Shown here: piece after piece, positions 1 to 6,181 of the stretch | How the letters are laid out: every line of letters starts with the position of its first letter | How positions within the stretch are numbered: position 1 is the stretch's first letter | NCBI GenBank assembly: GCA_913045395.1 | Contig: CAJWPV010000079.1 | Location: 1 to 6,686, forward strand | DNA length: 6,686 bases | Reading direction: 5' to 3' | Origin: an uncultured Verrucomicrobiota bacterium | Lineage (GTDB): Bacteria > Verrucomicrobiota > Verrucomicrobiia > Limisphaerales > UBA1096 | Position numbers and translations under genes: made by a program | The notes under the pieces: model-generated | What the model was told of the DNA's origin: nothing | Database searches by the model: none | Seen by the model: only the letters and a program-made list of their open reading frames with translations

Positions 1-1279
1 CACCAACCACGGCTCGCTGAGCGACCGCATCATGAACCGCTACGGCGACACGCCACTGGGCATGGTGGAGAGCGCGCTTGAGTTTGCCCATATCGCGCGC
101 GCGCGCGACTTTCACAATTTCAAGTTTTCGATGAAATCCAGTAACCCGAAGGTGATGATCGAGTGCTACCGGCTCCTGGCCGCGCGCCTCGCCAAGCTCG
201 GGTCGGACTGGAATTACCCGCTGCACCTGGGTGTCACCGAGGCCGGCGATGGCGAGGATGGCCGCATCAAGAGCGCCATCGGAATCGGCTCGTTGCTGTG
301 CGACGGCCTGGGCGACACCATCCGCGTTTCGCTCACCGAGGATTCGCCCAATGAAATCGCCGTCTGCAACGACCTGCTCGGGCAGATCCCTGAGTTGTCC
401 GACCCGAACGCCGAGGTGCCGGACGTGCCGCTGGCCTACGACCCGTTCGATTACGCACGCCGTGCAACACCGGAGATCGAGTTGGCCGATGGCGTGAAGT
501 GCGGTGGCGAACAAACCATCCGCGTTGCTGTGACGAGCACGGCCTGGGACAAGCTCGCGCCACGCATCCAGCCGGGAGATGACGTGAAGCCGGAAGCGGT
601 TTACGAGGAACTCAACGTGATGGAAGTCGATCCGCGCGAGGCGTTTTCCATCAACTGCGACACTCAACTTATCACGGTCAAAGACGACATCGACCTGCCC
701 ACCATCACCGCGTTCCGCCTGCTGGCCGGTCGGATCAAGACACTTGGCCGGGCAAATCCAATTTTGCTGAAGGACTGCCTCAGCTTCGGCGACACACCGC
801 TCGAGCCAAACATCGCCCTGCTGCGCGCCGCCGTCGTGATCGGCTCGCTGCTGTGCGACGGCATTGGGGACGCCATTTTGATTCGAGGCGAGAGTGGTGC
901 CGGCCAATCGCTGCGCCTGGCCTACAATATTTTGCAGGCGGCCGGTTGTCGCTCGTTCAAAACCGACTTCGTCGCCTGCCCAAGCTGCGGACGCACGCTG
1001 TTTGACCTGCAGGAAGTGACCGCCCGCATCAAGGCCCGCACCGAGCATCTCAAGGGCGTGAAGATCGCCATCATGGGATGCATCGTGAACGGCCCGGGTG
1101 AAATGGCCGATGCCGATTTCGGCTACGTCGGCGGCGCGCCAAACAAGATCAACCTCTACGTCGGCCGCGAGCCGGTGCGCTTCAACATCCCCGAAGCCGA
1201 GGCAGTCGAGAGCCTCGTCGATCTCATCCGAGAACACGACAAATGGGTTGAGCCGGCCGGCGAACCCATTTCCGCCTGA
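1..1279 (+). CDS. ispG: 4-hydroxy-3-methylbut-2-enyl diphosphate synthase (flavodoxin/ferredoxin), long-type IspG, 5' truncated by window edge
   Basis: This cytoplasmic [4Fe-4S] enzyme converts ME-cPP to HMBPP, the penultimate step of the MEP isoprenoid pathway. The reading frame is open from base 2, ahead of the first ATG at 32. The upstream residues (TNHGSLSDRI) are family sequence, so the true start lies outside the window. Counting from the Met at 32: the end of the TIM-barrel domain carries GIGSLLCDGLGDTIRVSLTE (84-103); an insert (A*) domain spans roughly 110-300; the C-terminal reductase-like domain holds the cluster ligands C316 and C319 (CPSCGRT), C350 (GCIVNGPGE) and the neighbouring E357. 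The insert marks the long form found in plants, Chlamydiae and Bacteroidetes, unlike the roughly 370-aa E. coli form; about a third of the protein should be missing upstream. The stop TGA (1277-1279) shares its A with the rnhC start, which suggests translational coupling. Confidence 0.96.
   Translation, partial: TNHGSLSDRIMNRYGDTPLGMVESALEFAHIARARDFHNFKFSMKSSNPKVMIECYRLLAARLAKLGSDWNYPLHLGVTEAGDGEDGRIKSAIGIGSLLCDGLGDTIRVSLTEDSPNEIAVCNDLLGQIPELSDPNAEVPDVPLAYDPFDYARRATPEIELADGVKCGGEQTIRVAVTSTAWDKLAPRIQPGDDVKPEAVYEELNVMEVDPREAFSINCDTQLITVKDDIDLPTITAFRLLAGRIKTLGRANPILLKDCLSFGDTPLEPNIALLRAAVVIGSLLCDGIGDAILIRGESGAGQSLRLAYNILQAAGCRSFKTDFVACPSCGRTLFDLQEVTARIKARTEHLKGVKIAIMGCIVNGPGEMADADFGYVGGAPNKINLYVGREPVRFNIPEAEAVESLVDLIREHDKWVEPAGEPISA
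157..895 (+). repeat. Diverged internal duplication within IspG (TIM-barrel end versus insert domain)
   Basis: Residues 45-103 and about 227-288 (numbered from the Met at 32) align along their length. RLLAARLAKLG matches RLLAGRIKTLG, and IGSLLCDGLGDTI (85-97) matches IGSLLCDGIGDAI (270-282). At DNA level, 284-322 and 839-877 agree at 33 of 39 positions. The repeat offset is 182-185 residues. This fits published structural descriptions of long-type IspG in which the insert domain resembles the TIM barrel; that it arose by duplication is my inference. Confidence 0.7.
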
Positions 1280-2214
1280 TGACCAGCCACACCGCCAAAC
1301 TCTCTCCCGAGCAGGCGGAGACGTTGCGCGGAATCCTGACCAAGCGCGACTTTGACACGGCCGACGTGCCGCATGCCCTTTACAGCTTCAAGCGTCCGGG
1401 CCTCACCGTCACCTGGTACGAGAGCGGCAAGCTGCTCGCGCAGGGCAAAGGCACGCGCGAGTTTGTCGAGTTCACCCTTGAGCCGGAGGTGCTTGGCCAG
1501 GCAACGCTTGGCTACGAACTTGAGACGCAGCCGGAACAACTTGAGCCCCGGCTCGGCGTAGATGAGAGTGGCAAGGGCGATTTTTTTGGGCCGCTGGTTG
1601 TCGCCGGTGTTTACGTGAACGAGCCGATCGCCCGCGCGCTGCACGAGCTGGGCGTCAAGGATTCCAAGACCATCACCACCGACAAGAAAATCGCCACCTT
1701 GGCCAAGGGCATTCGTGAAACCCCCGGCTGCGTCCACTCCGTCGTGCCGATCGGCAACGCCACGTACAACCGGCTTCACCAAAACATGCGCAACGTGAAC
1801 AAGATTCTCGCCTGGGGCCATGCGCGCGTCATCGAGAATCTGCTTGGCCAGCGGCATCGCATGGAGCCGCCGCCGCTGCGAGCGATCAGCGACCAGTTCG
1901 CGCGGAACAAAGCCACGGTGAAAAGCGCGCTGATGGAGGCAGGCCGCCAACTTGAACTGGTGCAAATGCACAAGGCCGAGTCCGACATCGCGGTGGCTGC
2001 CGCGTCGATCTTGGCACGAGCCGTGTTCGTCGAGCGCCTTGCCGCGCTTGGCCGCGAGTTTGACCTGGAATTGCCCAAGGGCGCCTCGTCAAAAGTGGAC
2101 GCTGCCGGCGCGGAGTTCCTCAAAAAACATGGAATAAACAAGCTTGGCAAAGTCGCCAAGCTCCACTTCCGCACCACCCAAAAAATCCAAGCGGAGCCTG
2201 GCCAAGCAGAGTGA
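1279..2214 (+). CDS. rnhC: Ribonuclease HIII
   Basis: This cytoplasmic metal-dependent endonuclease cleaves the RNA strand of RNA:DNA hybrids (Okazaki primers, R-loops). The 311-aa length is normal for RNase HIII. The N-terminal part (about 1-85, including YSFKRPGLTVTWYESGKL) fits the substrate-binding TBP-like domain that separates HIII from HII. The RNase H fold begins at VDESGKGDFFGPL with D95 and E96; KDSK contains D128; ISDQFA supplies D205; KAESDIAVAAASILAR (232-247) is the last conserved block, with E234 the likely fourth acidic residue. The start is the ATG overlapping the ispG stop as TGATG. I see no Shine-Dalgarno sequence, so reinitiation after ispG is likely. The TGA directly abuts the stop of the convergent DUF5069 gene. 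GCTTGGC or its complement occurs seven times in this gene. RNase HII is the only realistic alternative and lacks the N-terminal domain and the DESGKGD form. Confidence 0.95.
   Translation: MTSHTAKLSPEQAETLRGILTKRDFDTADVPHALYSFKRPGLTVTWYESGKLLAQGKGTREFVEFTLEPEVLGQATLGYELETQPEQLEPRLGVDESGKGDFFGPLVVAGVYVNEPIARALHELGVKDSKTITTDKKIATLAKGIRETPGCVHSVVPIGNATYNRLHQNMRNVNKILAWGHARVIENLLGQRHRMEPPPLRAISDQFARNKATVKSALMEAGRQLELVQMHKAESDIAVAAASILARAVFVERLAALGREFDLELPKGASSKVDAAGAEFLKKHGINKLGKVAKLHFRTTQKIQAEPGQAE
2133..2162 (-). terminator. Candidate intrinsic terminator of the minus-strand thioredoxin-DUF5069 operon, inside rnhC
   Basis: AGCTTGGC (2141-2148) and GCCAAGCT (2155-2162) form a perfect 8-bp stem with a 6-base loop. 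Read on the minus strand, the stem is followed at once by TGTTTATT (complement of 2133-2140), a U-rich tail. It begins about 53 bases past the DUF5069 stop at 2215. On the plus strand the hairpin is followed by CCACTTCC, so it should act only on minus-strand transcripts. If it works, the minus transcript overlaps the rnhC mRNA by about 80 bases. Confidence 0.5.
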
Positions 2215-2223
2215 TCAGCTCCG
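2180..2223 (-). terminator. Second, weaker terminator candidate at the convergent gene junction
   Basis: CGGAG (2192-2196) pairs with CTCCG (2219-2223), and CTG (2198-2200) pairs with CAG (2216-2218) around a one-base bulge, giving an 8-bp imperfect stem with a 15-base loop. On the minus strand a T6 run follows (complement of 2180-2185), but 6 bases separate it from the stem, which is poor geometry. The stem spans both stop codons. It might act as a first stop site ahead of the better hairpin at 2141-2162. Confidence 0.25.
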
Positions 2224-2637
2224 GCCTTCGTCGGCGTCGATGTAGTCGAACATGCAACGGATGTCGTCCCGATCCTGCAGTCCAGATTCGGCCTTCCGCT
2301 TGATGAGCAGCTCAAGCAGCGCTCCCTCGGTGCCGTAGCTCAACAGGCGGTCGCGCAACGCCATCTTGGCTTCGTCGGAGGCGTTCACGTTGGCCTTGAT
2401 CCAGTCGCTGACCTGGCCGTCGGTGATCGAATTTTTGACAACGCCTACAAGGGTGTCCGGCTCGACGCCGCTGGCCTTGAACCACGCCAGGTCGAATCCC
2501 TTGTGCAGATAGTTCGGCTGGTAATCGTCCGGCAATTGGCCGACTTCGTGCAGGCGGATTTTGTCAACCAGGCGCGGCAGGTGCACCCAGTTGTCCATGG
2601 CCTCGTACGGGCTTCTCGGATAAATCGTGTCGCTCAT
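2215..2637 (-). CDS. DUF5069 family protein of unknown function
   Basis: This 140-aa protein has no signal peptide or membrane segment and is presumably cytoplasmic. I recognise the DUF5069 pattern: YPRSPYEAMDNWVHLPRLVDK at residues 6-26 with the HLPRLVDKIR core (19-28), then a tyrosine/aspartate-rich stretch (DDYQPNYLHKGFD, 37-49) and a variable helical C-terminus ending in FDYIDADEGRS. The family occurs in Verrucomicrobiota and Planctomycetota; I know of no assigned activity. The start at 2637 is chosen because family similarity begins there and a GGAG (complement of 2648-2651) sits 10 bases upstream. The open frame continues back to 2814, but that part is low-complexity shadow of the thioredoxin gene. 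It lies 4 bases after the thioredoxin-like gene, so it is very likely the second gene of that operon. The family assignment is from memory of the motif. Confidence 0.85.
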   Translation of the reverse strand: MSDTIYPRSPYEAMDNWVHLPRLVDKIRLHEVGQLPDDYQPNYLHKGFDLAWFKASGVEPDTLVGVVKNSITDGQVSDWIKANVNASDEAKMALRDRLLSYGTEGALLELLIKRKAESGLQDRDDIRCMFDYIDADEGRS

Positions 2638-2641
2638 GAAA

Positions 2642-3178
2642 TTATTTCTCCGCCAGGAGGTGCTCGATGGCCTTCTCGACGTCGGCGTTGGCGATGTCGC
2701 CCCAGCGCAGCTTGCCGTTGCTGCCAATGATGTAGTAGTCGGGGTAGCTGTTGACGGCATAGGCACCGACCACTTTGCCGTCTGCGTCGAGCGCAACCGG
2801 ATACTCAATGCCATGCTGCTCGGCGGTCTGCTTCATTTTCTCGCCGCCGCGCGAAGCGCAGACGCCAATGATGACCACGCCCTTCTCGGCATACTTTTTG
2901 CGCAGCTTGTTGGTCTTGGGAATGGAGGCAATGCAAGGACCACACCATGTCGCCCAAAAATCGAGCACGACGATCTTGCCCTTGGTTTCGGGTGCCTTAC
3001 TCCCCTTGGTATTCAACCACTGGGTAAGCGCTAGCTTAGGTGCAGGCTTGCCATGCAGCTCGTTGATGGCGAGCCGGCGTTTGCTTTGCTCCAGCCTGGG
3101 TTCCTCGGCGGACAGTCCAAGCGCAGCACCGACGAGCAGCAGAGAGGTGACGGTTGATCGAACGAAGTGATTCTTCAT
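2642..3178 (-). CDS. Exported TlpA/ResA-like thioredoxin-fold thiol-disulfide oxidoreductase
   Basis: This 178-aa protein has a Sec-type signal peptide: basic residues K2, H4 and R7, a hydrophobic core about 10-22 (VTSLLLVGAALGL), and a likely cleavage after LSA24. It should therefore act outside the cytoplasm, or remain tethered if uncleaved. The mature part is a single thioredoxin fold: KGKIVVLDFWATWCGPC with redox pair C79 and C82, a TlpA-like central strand/helix (KYAEKGVVIIGVCASRGGEK, 95-114), and the cis-proline P146 in the SYPDYYIIGSNGK segment (144-156). This matches reductants that keep cytochrome c apoproteins or other envelope thiols reduced, but the partner cannot be read from the sequence. 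An extra C107 lies outside the active site. The start at 3178 is the only Met ahead of a credible signal peptide; the same frame is open further upstream, but that stretch is antisense to ileS. It is the first gene of a two-gene operon and divergent from ileS. Confidence 0.9.
   Translation of the reverse strand: MKNHFVRSTVTSLLLVGAALGLSAEEPRLEQSKRRLAINELHGKPAPKLALTQWLNTKGSKAPETKGKIVVLDFWATWCGPCIASIPKTNKLRKKYAEKGVVIIGVCASRGGEKMKQTAEQHGIEYPVALDADGKVVGAYAVNSYPDYYIIGSNGKLRWGDIANADVEKAIEHLLAEK
2648..2651 (-). promoter_or_regulatory. Ribosome binding site for the DUF5069 gene
   Basis: GGAG on the minus strand, 10 bases before the ATG at 2637 and inside the last codons of the thioredoxin-like gene. 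It supports the internal start over the longer open frame. It is the only reasonably placed Shine-Dalgarno-like sequence I found in this window. Confidence 0.5.
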
Positions 3179-3185
3179 GCCGCCA

Positions 3186-3213
3186 ACCGTACCGCTTGGC
3201 CAATCGCAGTCAA
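3186..3213 (-). promoter_or_regulatory. Weak promoter candidate for the thioredoxin-DUF5069 operon
   Basis: On the minus strand, TTGACT (complement of 3208-3213) and TACGGT (complement of 3186-3191) are separated by 16 bases. The -35 is good; the -10 matches TATAAT at only three positions. The -10 ends 7 bases before the ATG at 3178, so transcription would start at or next to the start codon and give a leaderless or nearly leaderless mRNA. Confidence 0.25.
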
Positions 3214-3220
3214 GCCAAGC
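3194..3220. repeat. Inverted repeat GCTTGGC-N13-GCCAAGC in the divergent intergenic region
   Basis: Perfect 7-bp arms at 3194-3200 and 3214-3220 overlap the spacer and -35 of the minus-strand promoter candidate. It could be an operator, but this heptamer is abundant throughout the window, so the pairing may simply reflect that word bias. Confidence 0.4.
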
Positions 3221-3241
3221 ACTCTCGGCAGGTTTCTGCTT

Positions 3242-3270
3242 TTGCCTTTGGCTAAGCGGGCTGGTAGGTT
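3242..3270 (+). promoter_or_regulatory. Weak promoter candidate for ileS
   Basis: TTGCCT (3242-3247) and TAGGTT (3265-3270) are 17 bases apart, upstream of the ileS start at 3303. They match consensus at about four and three positions. The predicted leader would be roughly 25 bases and would contain the palindrome at 3282-3293. Nothing in the 124-base gap resembles a T-box leader. Confidence 0.2.
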
Positions 3271-3281
3271 CCCGCGCCTGC

Positions 3282-3293
3282 CCGCCCGGGCGG
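3282..3293. repeat. 12-bp perfect palindrome CCGCCCGGGCGG just before ileS
   Basis: The sequence is its own reverse complement and ends 9 bases before the ileS ATG. It could bind a dimeric regulator or pair between transcripts. A tight hairpin is unlikely because there is no loop, and high GC makes chance occurrence plausible. Confidence 0.45.
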
Positions 3294-3302
3294 CTTCCCA
3301 GG

Positions 3303-6137
3303 ATGGAGTATAAAAAAACACTGAATCTGCCGCAGACGGATTTCCCGATGCGCGCTGGCCTCGTCCAGCGCGAACCGGAACGCCTGGCCAAGTGGCATGC
3401 GGACGGCCTGTACGAGCAGATCCAAAAACGCCGCGAAGGCGCCGAGCGCTTTCTGCTGCACGACGGCCCGCCGTTCGCCAATGGCGACGTGCACATCGGC
3501 ACAGCACTGAACAAGATTCTCAAGGACTTCATTCTCAAGTACCAGACGCTGCGAGGCAAACACGTGCCGTACGTGCCGGGCTGGGACTGCCACGGGTTGC
3601 CGATCGAGTTCAAGGTCACACAGCAGATGCGCAAGGACGGCAACACCGACGCCACGCCCGCGACGATTCGCAAAGCCTGCGAGGAGTACGCGCTTGGCTT
3701 CGTCGACAAACAGCGCGAGCAGTTCAAGCGGCTCGGCGTGCTCGGTGAGTGGGACAATCCGTACCTGACACTCCACCCCAAGTACGAGGCTGAGGAGCTG
3801 CGGTTGTTCGCCGGGTTGGTCGAGAAGGGGTTTGTTTACCGCGGCAAAAAACCGGTTTACTGGAGCATCCCGTGCCGCACGGCGCTGGCCGAGGCGGAGG
3901 TCGAATATCAGGATCACGTCAGCCAGAGTGTCTACGTTAAATTCCCAATCGTCGGCGAGACCGACATGCACCTGCTGATCTGGACAACCACGCCGTGGAC
4001 ACTGCCGGCCAACCTCGCCGTCGCCTACAATTCACGGTTCGACTACCAGTTGATACGAGTCGGGGAAGAGGCACTGCTCGTCAGCGTGCCGCTGCTCGAC
4101 ACGATCGTCGAGAAGTGCGGCTGGGCGGGTGACTTCGAGATTTTGCGCACAGTGCAGAGCGACCAAATGGCCGAGCTGGAATATCACCACCCGTTCTGCA
4201 ACCGCACCGGCAAACTGTTCGCCGGCGACATGTTCGTGGATGACAGCGCCGGCACCGGCCTGGTGCACATCGCGCCCGGGCACGGTCAGGACGACTACAA
4301 CCTTGGCCGCGCCAATGGCCTGCCAATCTACTCGCCTGTGGACGACACCGGCCGCCTCACCCGCACCGCCGACCTGCCGGAGGAGCAGCAGATTGCCGAC
4401 GAGCTTGTCGGGAAACAAATCCTCGAGCGCAAAGGCAAATGCGAAGCCAACGAAGCCGTCATCGAGGTGCTCAAGGCTGGCAACAAGCTGGCGTTTGAGG
4501 AGCGGTACGAGCACAGCTACCCGCACTGTTGGCGCAGCAAAACGCCTGTGATTTTTCGTTCAATGGACCAGTGGTTCGTCAACATCGATCACGACGGTTT
4601 TCGTGACAAAGCACTCGCCGCCATCGATGGCGTCAACTGGCTTCCCGGCTGGGGACGCAACCGGATCAAGGGCGCGGTGCAGTCGCGTCCCGACTGGTGC
4701 ATCTCGCGGCAGCGCTCGTGGGGCGTGCCAATCCCGGCGTTTTATGACGCCCAAGGCGAGCCGATCCTCGACTCGCGGATCGTCCTCAAAACCGCCGATC
4801 TCGTGGAGGAACACGGCTCGAATGTCTGGTTCGAACGCGACGTCGCCGACCTGTGGGCCGCAGTGAAGCCGGACGACTGGGACGGCGCAAAGCCTGTGGC
4901 CAAGTCCACCGACACGCTCGACGTGTGGATCGACTCCGGCTCGTCGTCGCGCGCCGTGCTCATGCAGCGCAGCGAACTCGGCCGGCCGGGCGCCGAGACC
5001 GGTTCGCCCGACGCGTGGCAGGCCGACTACTACCTTGAGGGAAGCGACCAGCACCGCGGCTGGTTTCAATCCTCGTTGCTTTTGTCGCTGGCCGGCAATG
5101 GTGTGGCACCGTATCGCAACGTGCTGACGCACGGCTTCATGGTCGACGCTGACCGCGAGAAAATCTCCAAAAGCAAACAGGCTGGTGGCCACTCCAAGCC
5201 ACAAACCGCCGAGGCCTACGTCGGCAAGTACGGCGCGGACATCGTTCGACTGTGGGTGGCGTCGCAGGATTTTCGAAACGACATCACCGTCAGCGAAGAG
5301 CGTATCAAAAAAGTCGCTGAGGCGTATCGCGGCGTTCGCAACGCCCTCCGCTATCAGCTCAGCAACCTGTACGACTTTGACCCGACACAGCACACCGTTT
5401 CCGACAGTGAGCTGACCGGTCTCGACCGCTGGATACTCGACGCGTTCGCGAAGCTCGATGCCGACGTCCGCGCGGCATTCGACAATTGCGAATTCCACAT
5501 CGCCTACCAGCGCATCACGCAGTTCGTCGCCGTGGAACTCTCAGCGATTTACCACGACACGGTGAAAGATCGCCTCTACACCTCGCCGGCCAACTCGACG
5601 CGTCGGCGCTCCACGCAAACAACACTTTACCGGCTCGTGCAAGGCTTCGCCAAGATGCTCTCCCCGATGATCGTGTTCACCGCCGACGAGGCATGGGAGG
5701 CCATCCCGCACCTTGACTCTGCAGATGTACACCTGGCCGACTGGGAGCCGTTCGAATTCAGCATCAGCGCCGAGGAATCGGCCAACTGGGAAACGATGTT
5801 CGCCATCCGCGAACGCGCCCTCCCGGTGCTTGAGGAAGCACGCCAAGCCAAGCAGATCGGCAAGGGCCTAGAGGCCTGTGTAACCCTCACCGGCAGCGGC
5901 AACGAACTCGAGGTTGCCCAATTGTATCAGGAGGACCTCCGCGAGTTGGTCAACGTCTCGCAACTCAAGCTCGAGACGGGCCAAGGCCAGGAGTTGCAGG
6001 TCGGCGTGGCCAATGCCGAGGGCGAAAAATGCGAACGCTGCTGGCGCTGGGAACCCACCGTCGGCTCGCACGACGAACACGCCACCCTCTGCACCCGCTG
6101 CGTCGAGGCCGTCAGTCAGGCCACCGGCTTGGCTTGA
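3303..6137 (+). CDS. ileS: Isoleucine--tRNA ligase, complete
   Basis: This cytoplasmic class I synthetase charges tRNA-Ile and hydrolyses misactivated or mischarged valine. At 944 aa it is close to the E. coli length. Family features appear in order: N-terminal YKKTLNLPQTDFPMR (3-17); the HIGH-type motif as HIGT (64-67) in the PPFANGDVHIG block; PGWDCHGLPIE; the CP1 editing domain with WTTTPWTLPAN (227-237) and HIAPGHGQDDY (322-332, editing aspartate probably D330); WCISRQRSWGVPIP; LEGSDQHRGWFQSSL; the KMSKS-type loop as KISKS (620-624) followed by KQAGGHSKPQ; the anticodon-binding region; and a C-terminal zinc site with C910, C913, C930 and C933. The ATG at 3303 is chosen because conserved sequence begins immediately after it. 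An in-frame ATG at 3177 would add 42 non-conserved residues and collide with the divergent gene's start. No good Shine-Dalgarno sequence is visible. Confidence 0.97.
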   Translation: MEYKKTLNLPQTDFPMRAGLVQREPERLAKWHADGLYEQIQKRREGAERFLLHDGPPFANGDVHIGTALNKILKDFILKYQTLRGKHVPYVPGWDCHGLPIEFKVTQQMRKDGNTDATPATIRKACEEYALGFVDKQREQFKRLGVLGEWDNPYLTLHPKYEAEELRLFAGLVEKGFVYRGKKPVYWSIPCRTALAEAEVEYQDHVSQSVYVKFPIVGETDMHLLIWTTTPWTLPANLAVAYNSRFDYQLIRVGEEALLVSVPLLDTIVEKCGWAGDFEILRTVQSDQMAELEYHHPFCNRTGKLFAGDMFVDDSAGTGLVHIAPGHGQDDYNLGRANGLPIYSPVDDTGRLTRTADLPEEQQIADELVGKQILERKGKCEANEAVIEVLKAGNKLAFEERYEHSYPHCWRSKTPVIFRSMDQWFVNIDHDGFRDKALAAIDGVNWLPGWGRNRIKGAVQSRPDWCISRQRSWGVPIPAFYDAQGEPILDSRIVLKTADLVEEHGSNVWFERDVADLWAAVKPDDWDGAKPVAKSTDTLDVWIDSGSSSRAVLMQRSELGRPGAETGSPDAWQADYYLEGSDQHRGWFQSSLLLSLAGNGVAPYRNVLTHGFMVDADREKISKSKQAGGHSKPQTAEAYVGKYGADIVRLWVASQDFRNDITVSEERIKKVAEAYRGVRNALRYQLSNLYDFDPTQHTVSDSELTGLDRWILDAFAKLDADVRAAFDNCEFHIAYQRITQFVAVELSAIYHDTVKDRLYTSPANSTRRRSTQTTLYRLVQGFAKMLSPMIVFTADEAWEAIPHLDSADVHLADWEPFEFSISAEESANWETMFAIRERALPVLEEARQAKQIGKGLEACVTLTGSGNELEVAQLYQEDLRELVNVSQLKLETGQGQELQVGVANAEGEKCERCWRWEPTVGSHDEHATLCTRCVEAVSQATGLA

Positions 6138-6181
6138 CGGTTAGGCTGCCGATGGGGAGAATGTCGCCACCCTTTTAGCTT
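6138..6181 (+). other. 44-base gap between ileS and the oxidoreductase gene
   Basis: I see no strong terminator, only a 3-bp GGG/CCC pairing followed by TTTT at 6174-6177. There is no clear promoter. GGGGAG (6155-6160) is over 20 bases before the next ATG, too far to be its ribosome binding site. Read-through from ileS is possible. Confidence 0.4.

Noticed and set aside
1156..1971. 271-aa antisense open frame across ispG and rnhC
   Set aside because: It spans two clearly coding plus-strand genes and their junction, shows no recognisable domain, and is explained by codon bias.
2638..2814. Longer DUF5069 start at 2814
   Set aside because: The added 59 residues are low-complexity Ser/Thr/Arg sequence read out of frame from the thioredoxin gene, while the internal ATG has a GGAG and matches the family start.
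3187..3196. CCGTACCGCT resembling the T-box core (GGNACCGCG) upstream of ileS
   Set aside because: A T-box leader needs a specifier stem and a downstream antiterminator; only about 110 bases remain, with no such structure or terminator.
3177..3302. Upstream in-frame ATG extending ileS by 42 residues
   Set aside because: The extra residues do not resemble any IleS N-terminus, the ATG lies on top of the divergent start codon, and family similarity begins right after the ATG at 3303.
3179..3781. Upstream extension of the thioredoxin-like frame to 379 aa
   Set aside because: The extension is antisense to ileS, is rich in Arg and Ser, and would bury the signal peptide in the middle of the protein.
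3252..3971. 239-aa antisense open frame over the ileS start
   Set aside because: It is antisense to the conserved HIGH-motif region and has no domain or start signal of its own.
4560..5498. 312-aa antisense open frame inside ileS
   Set aside because: It is the mirror of a well-supported, conserved ileS reading frame. Long antisense frames are expected in GC-rich genes, and the translation shows no family I recognise.
6138..6181. Terminator between ileS and the oxidoreductase gene
   Set aside because: The only pairing next to the TTTT run is 3 bp long, too weak to call.
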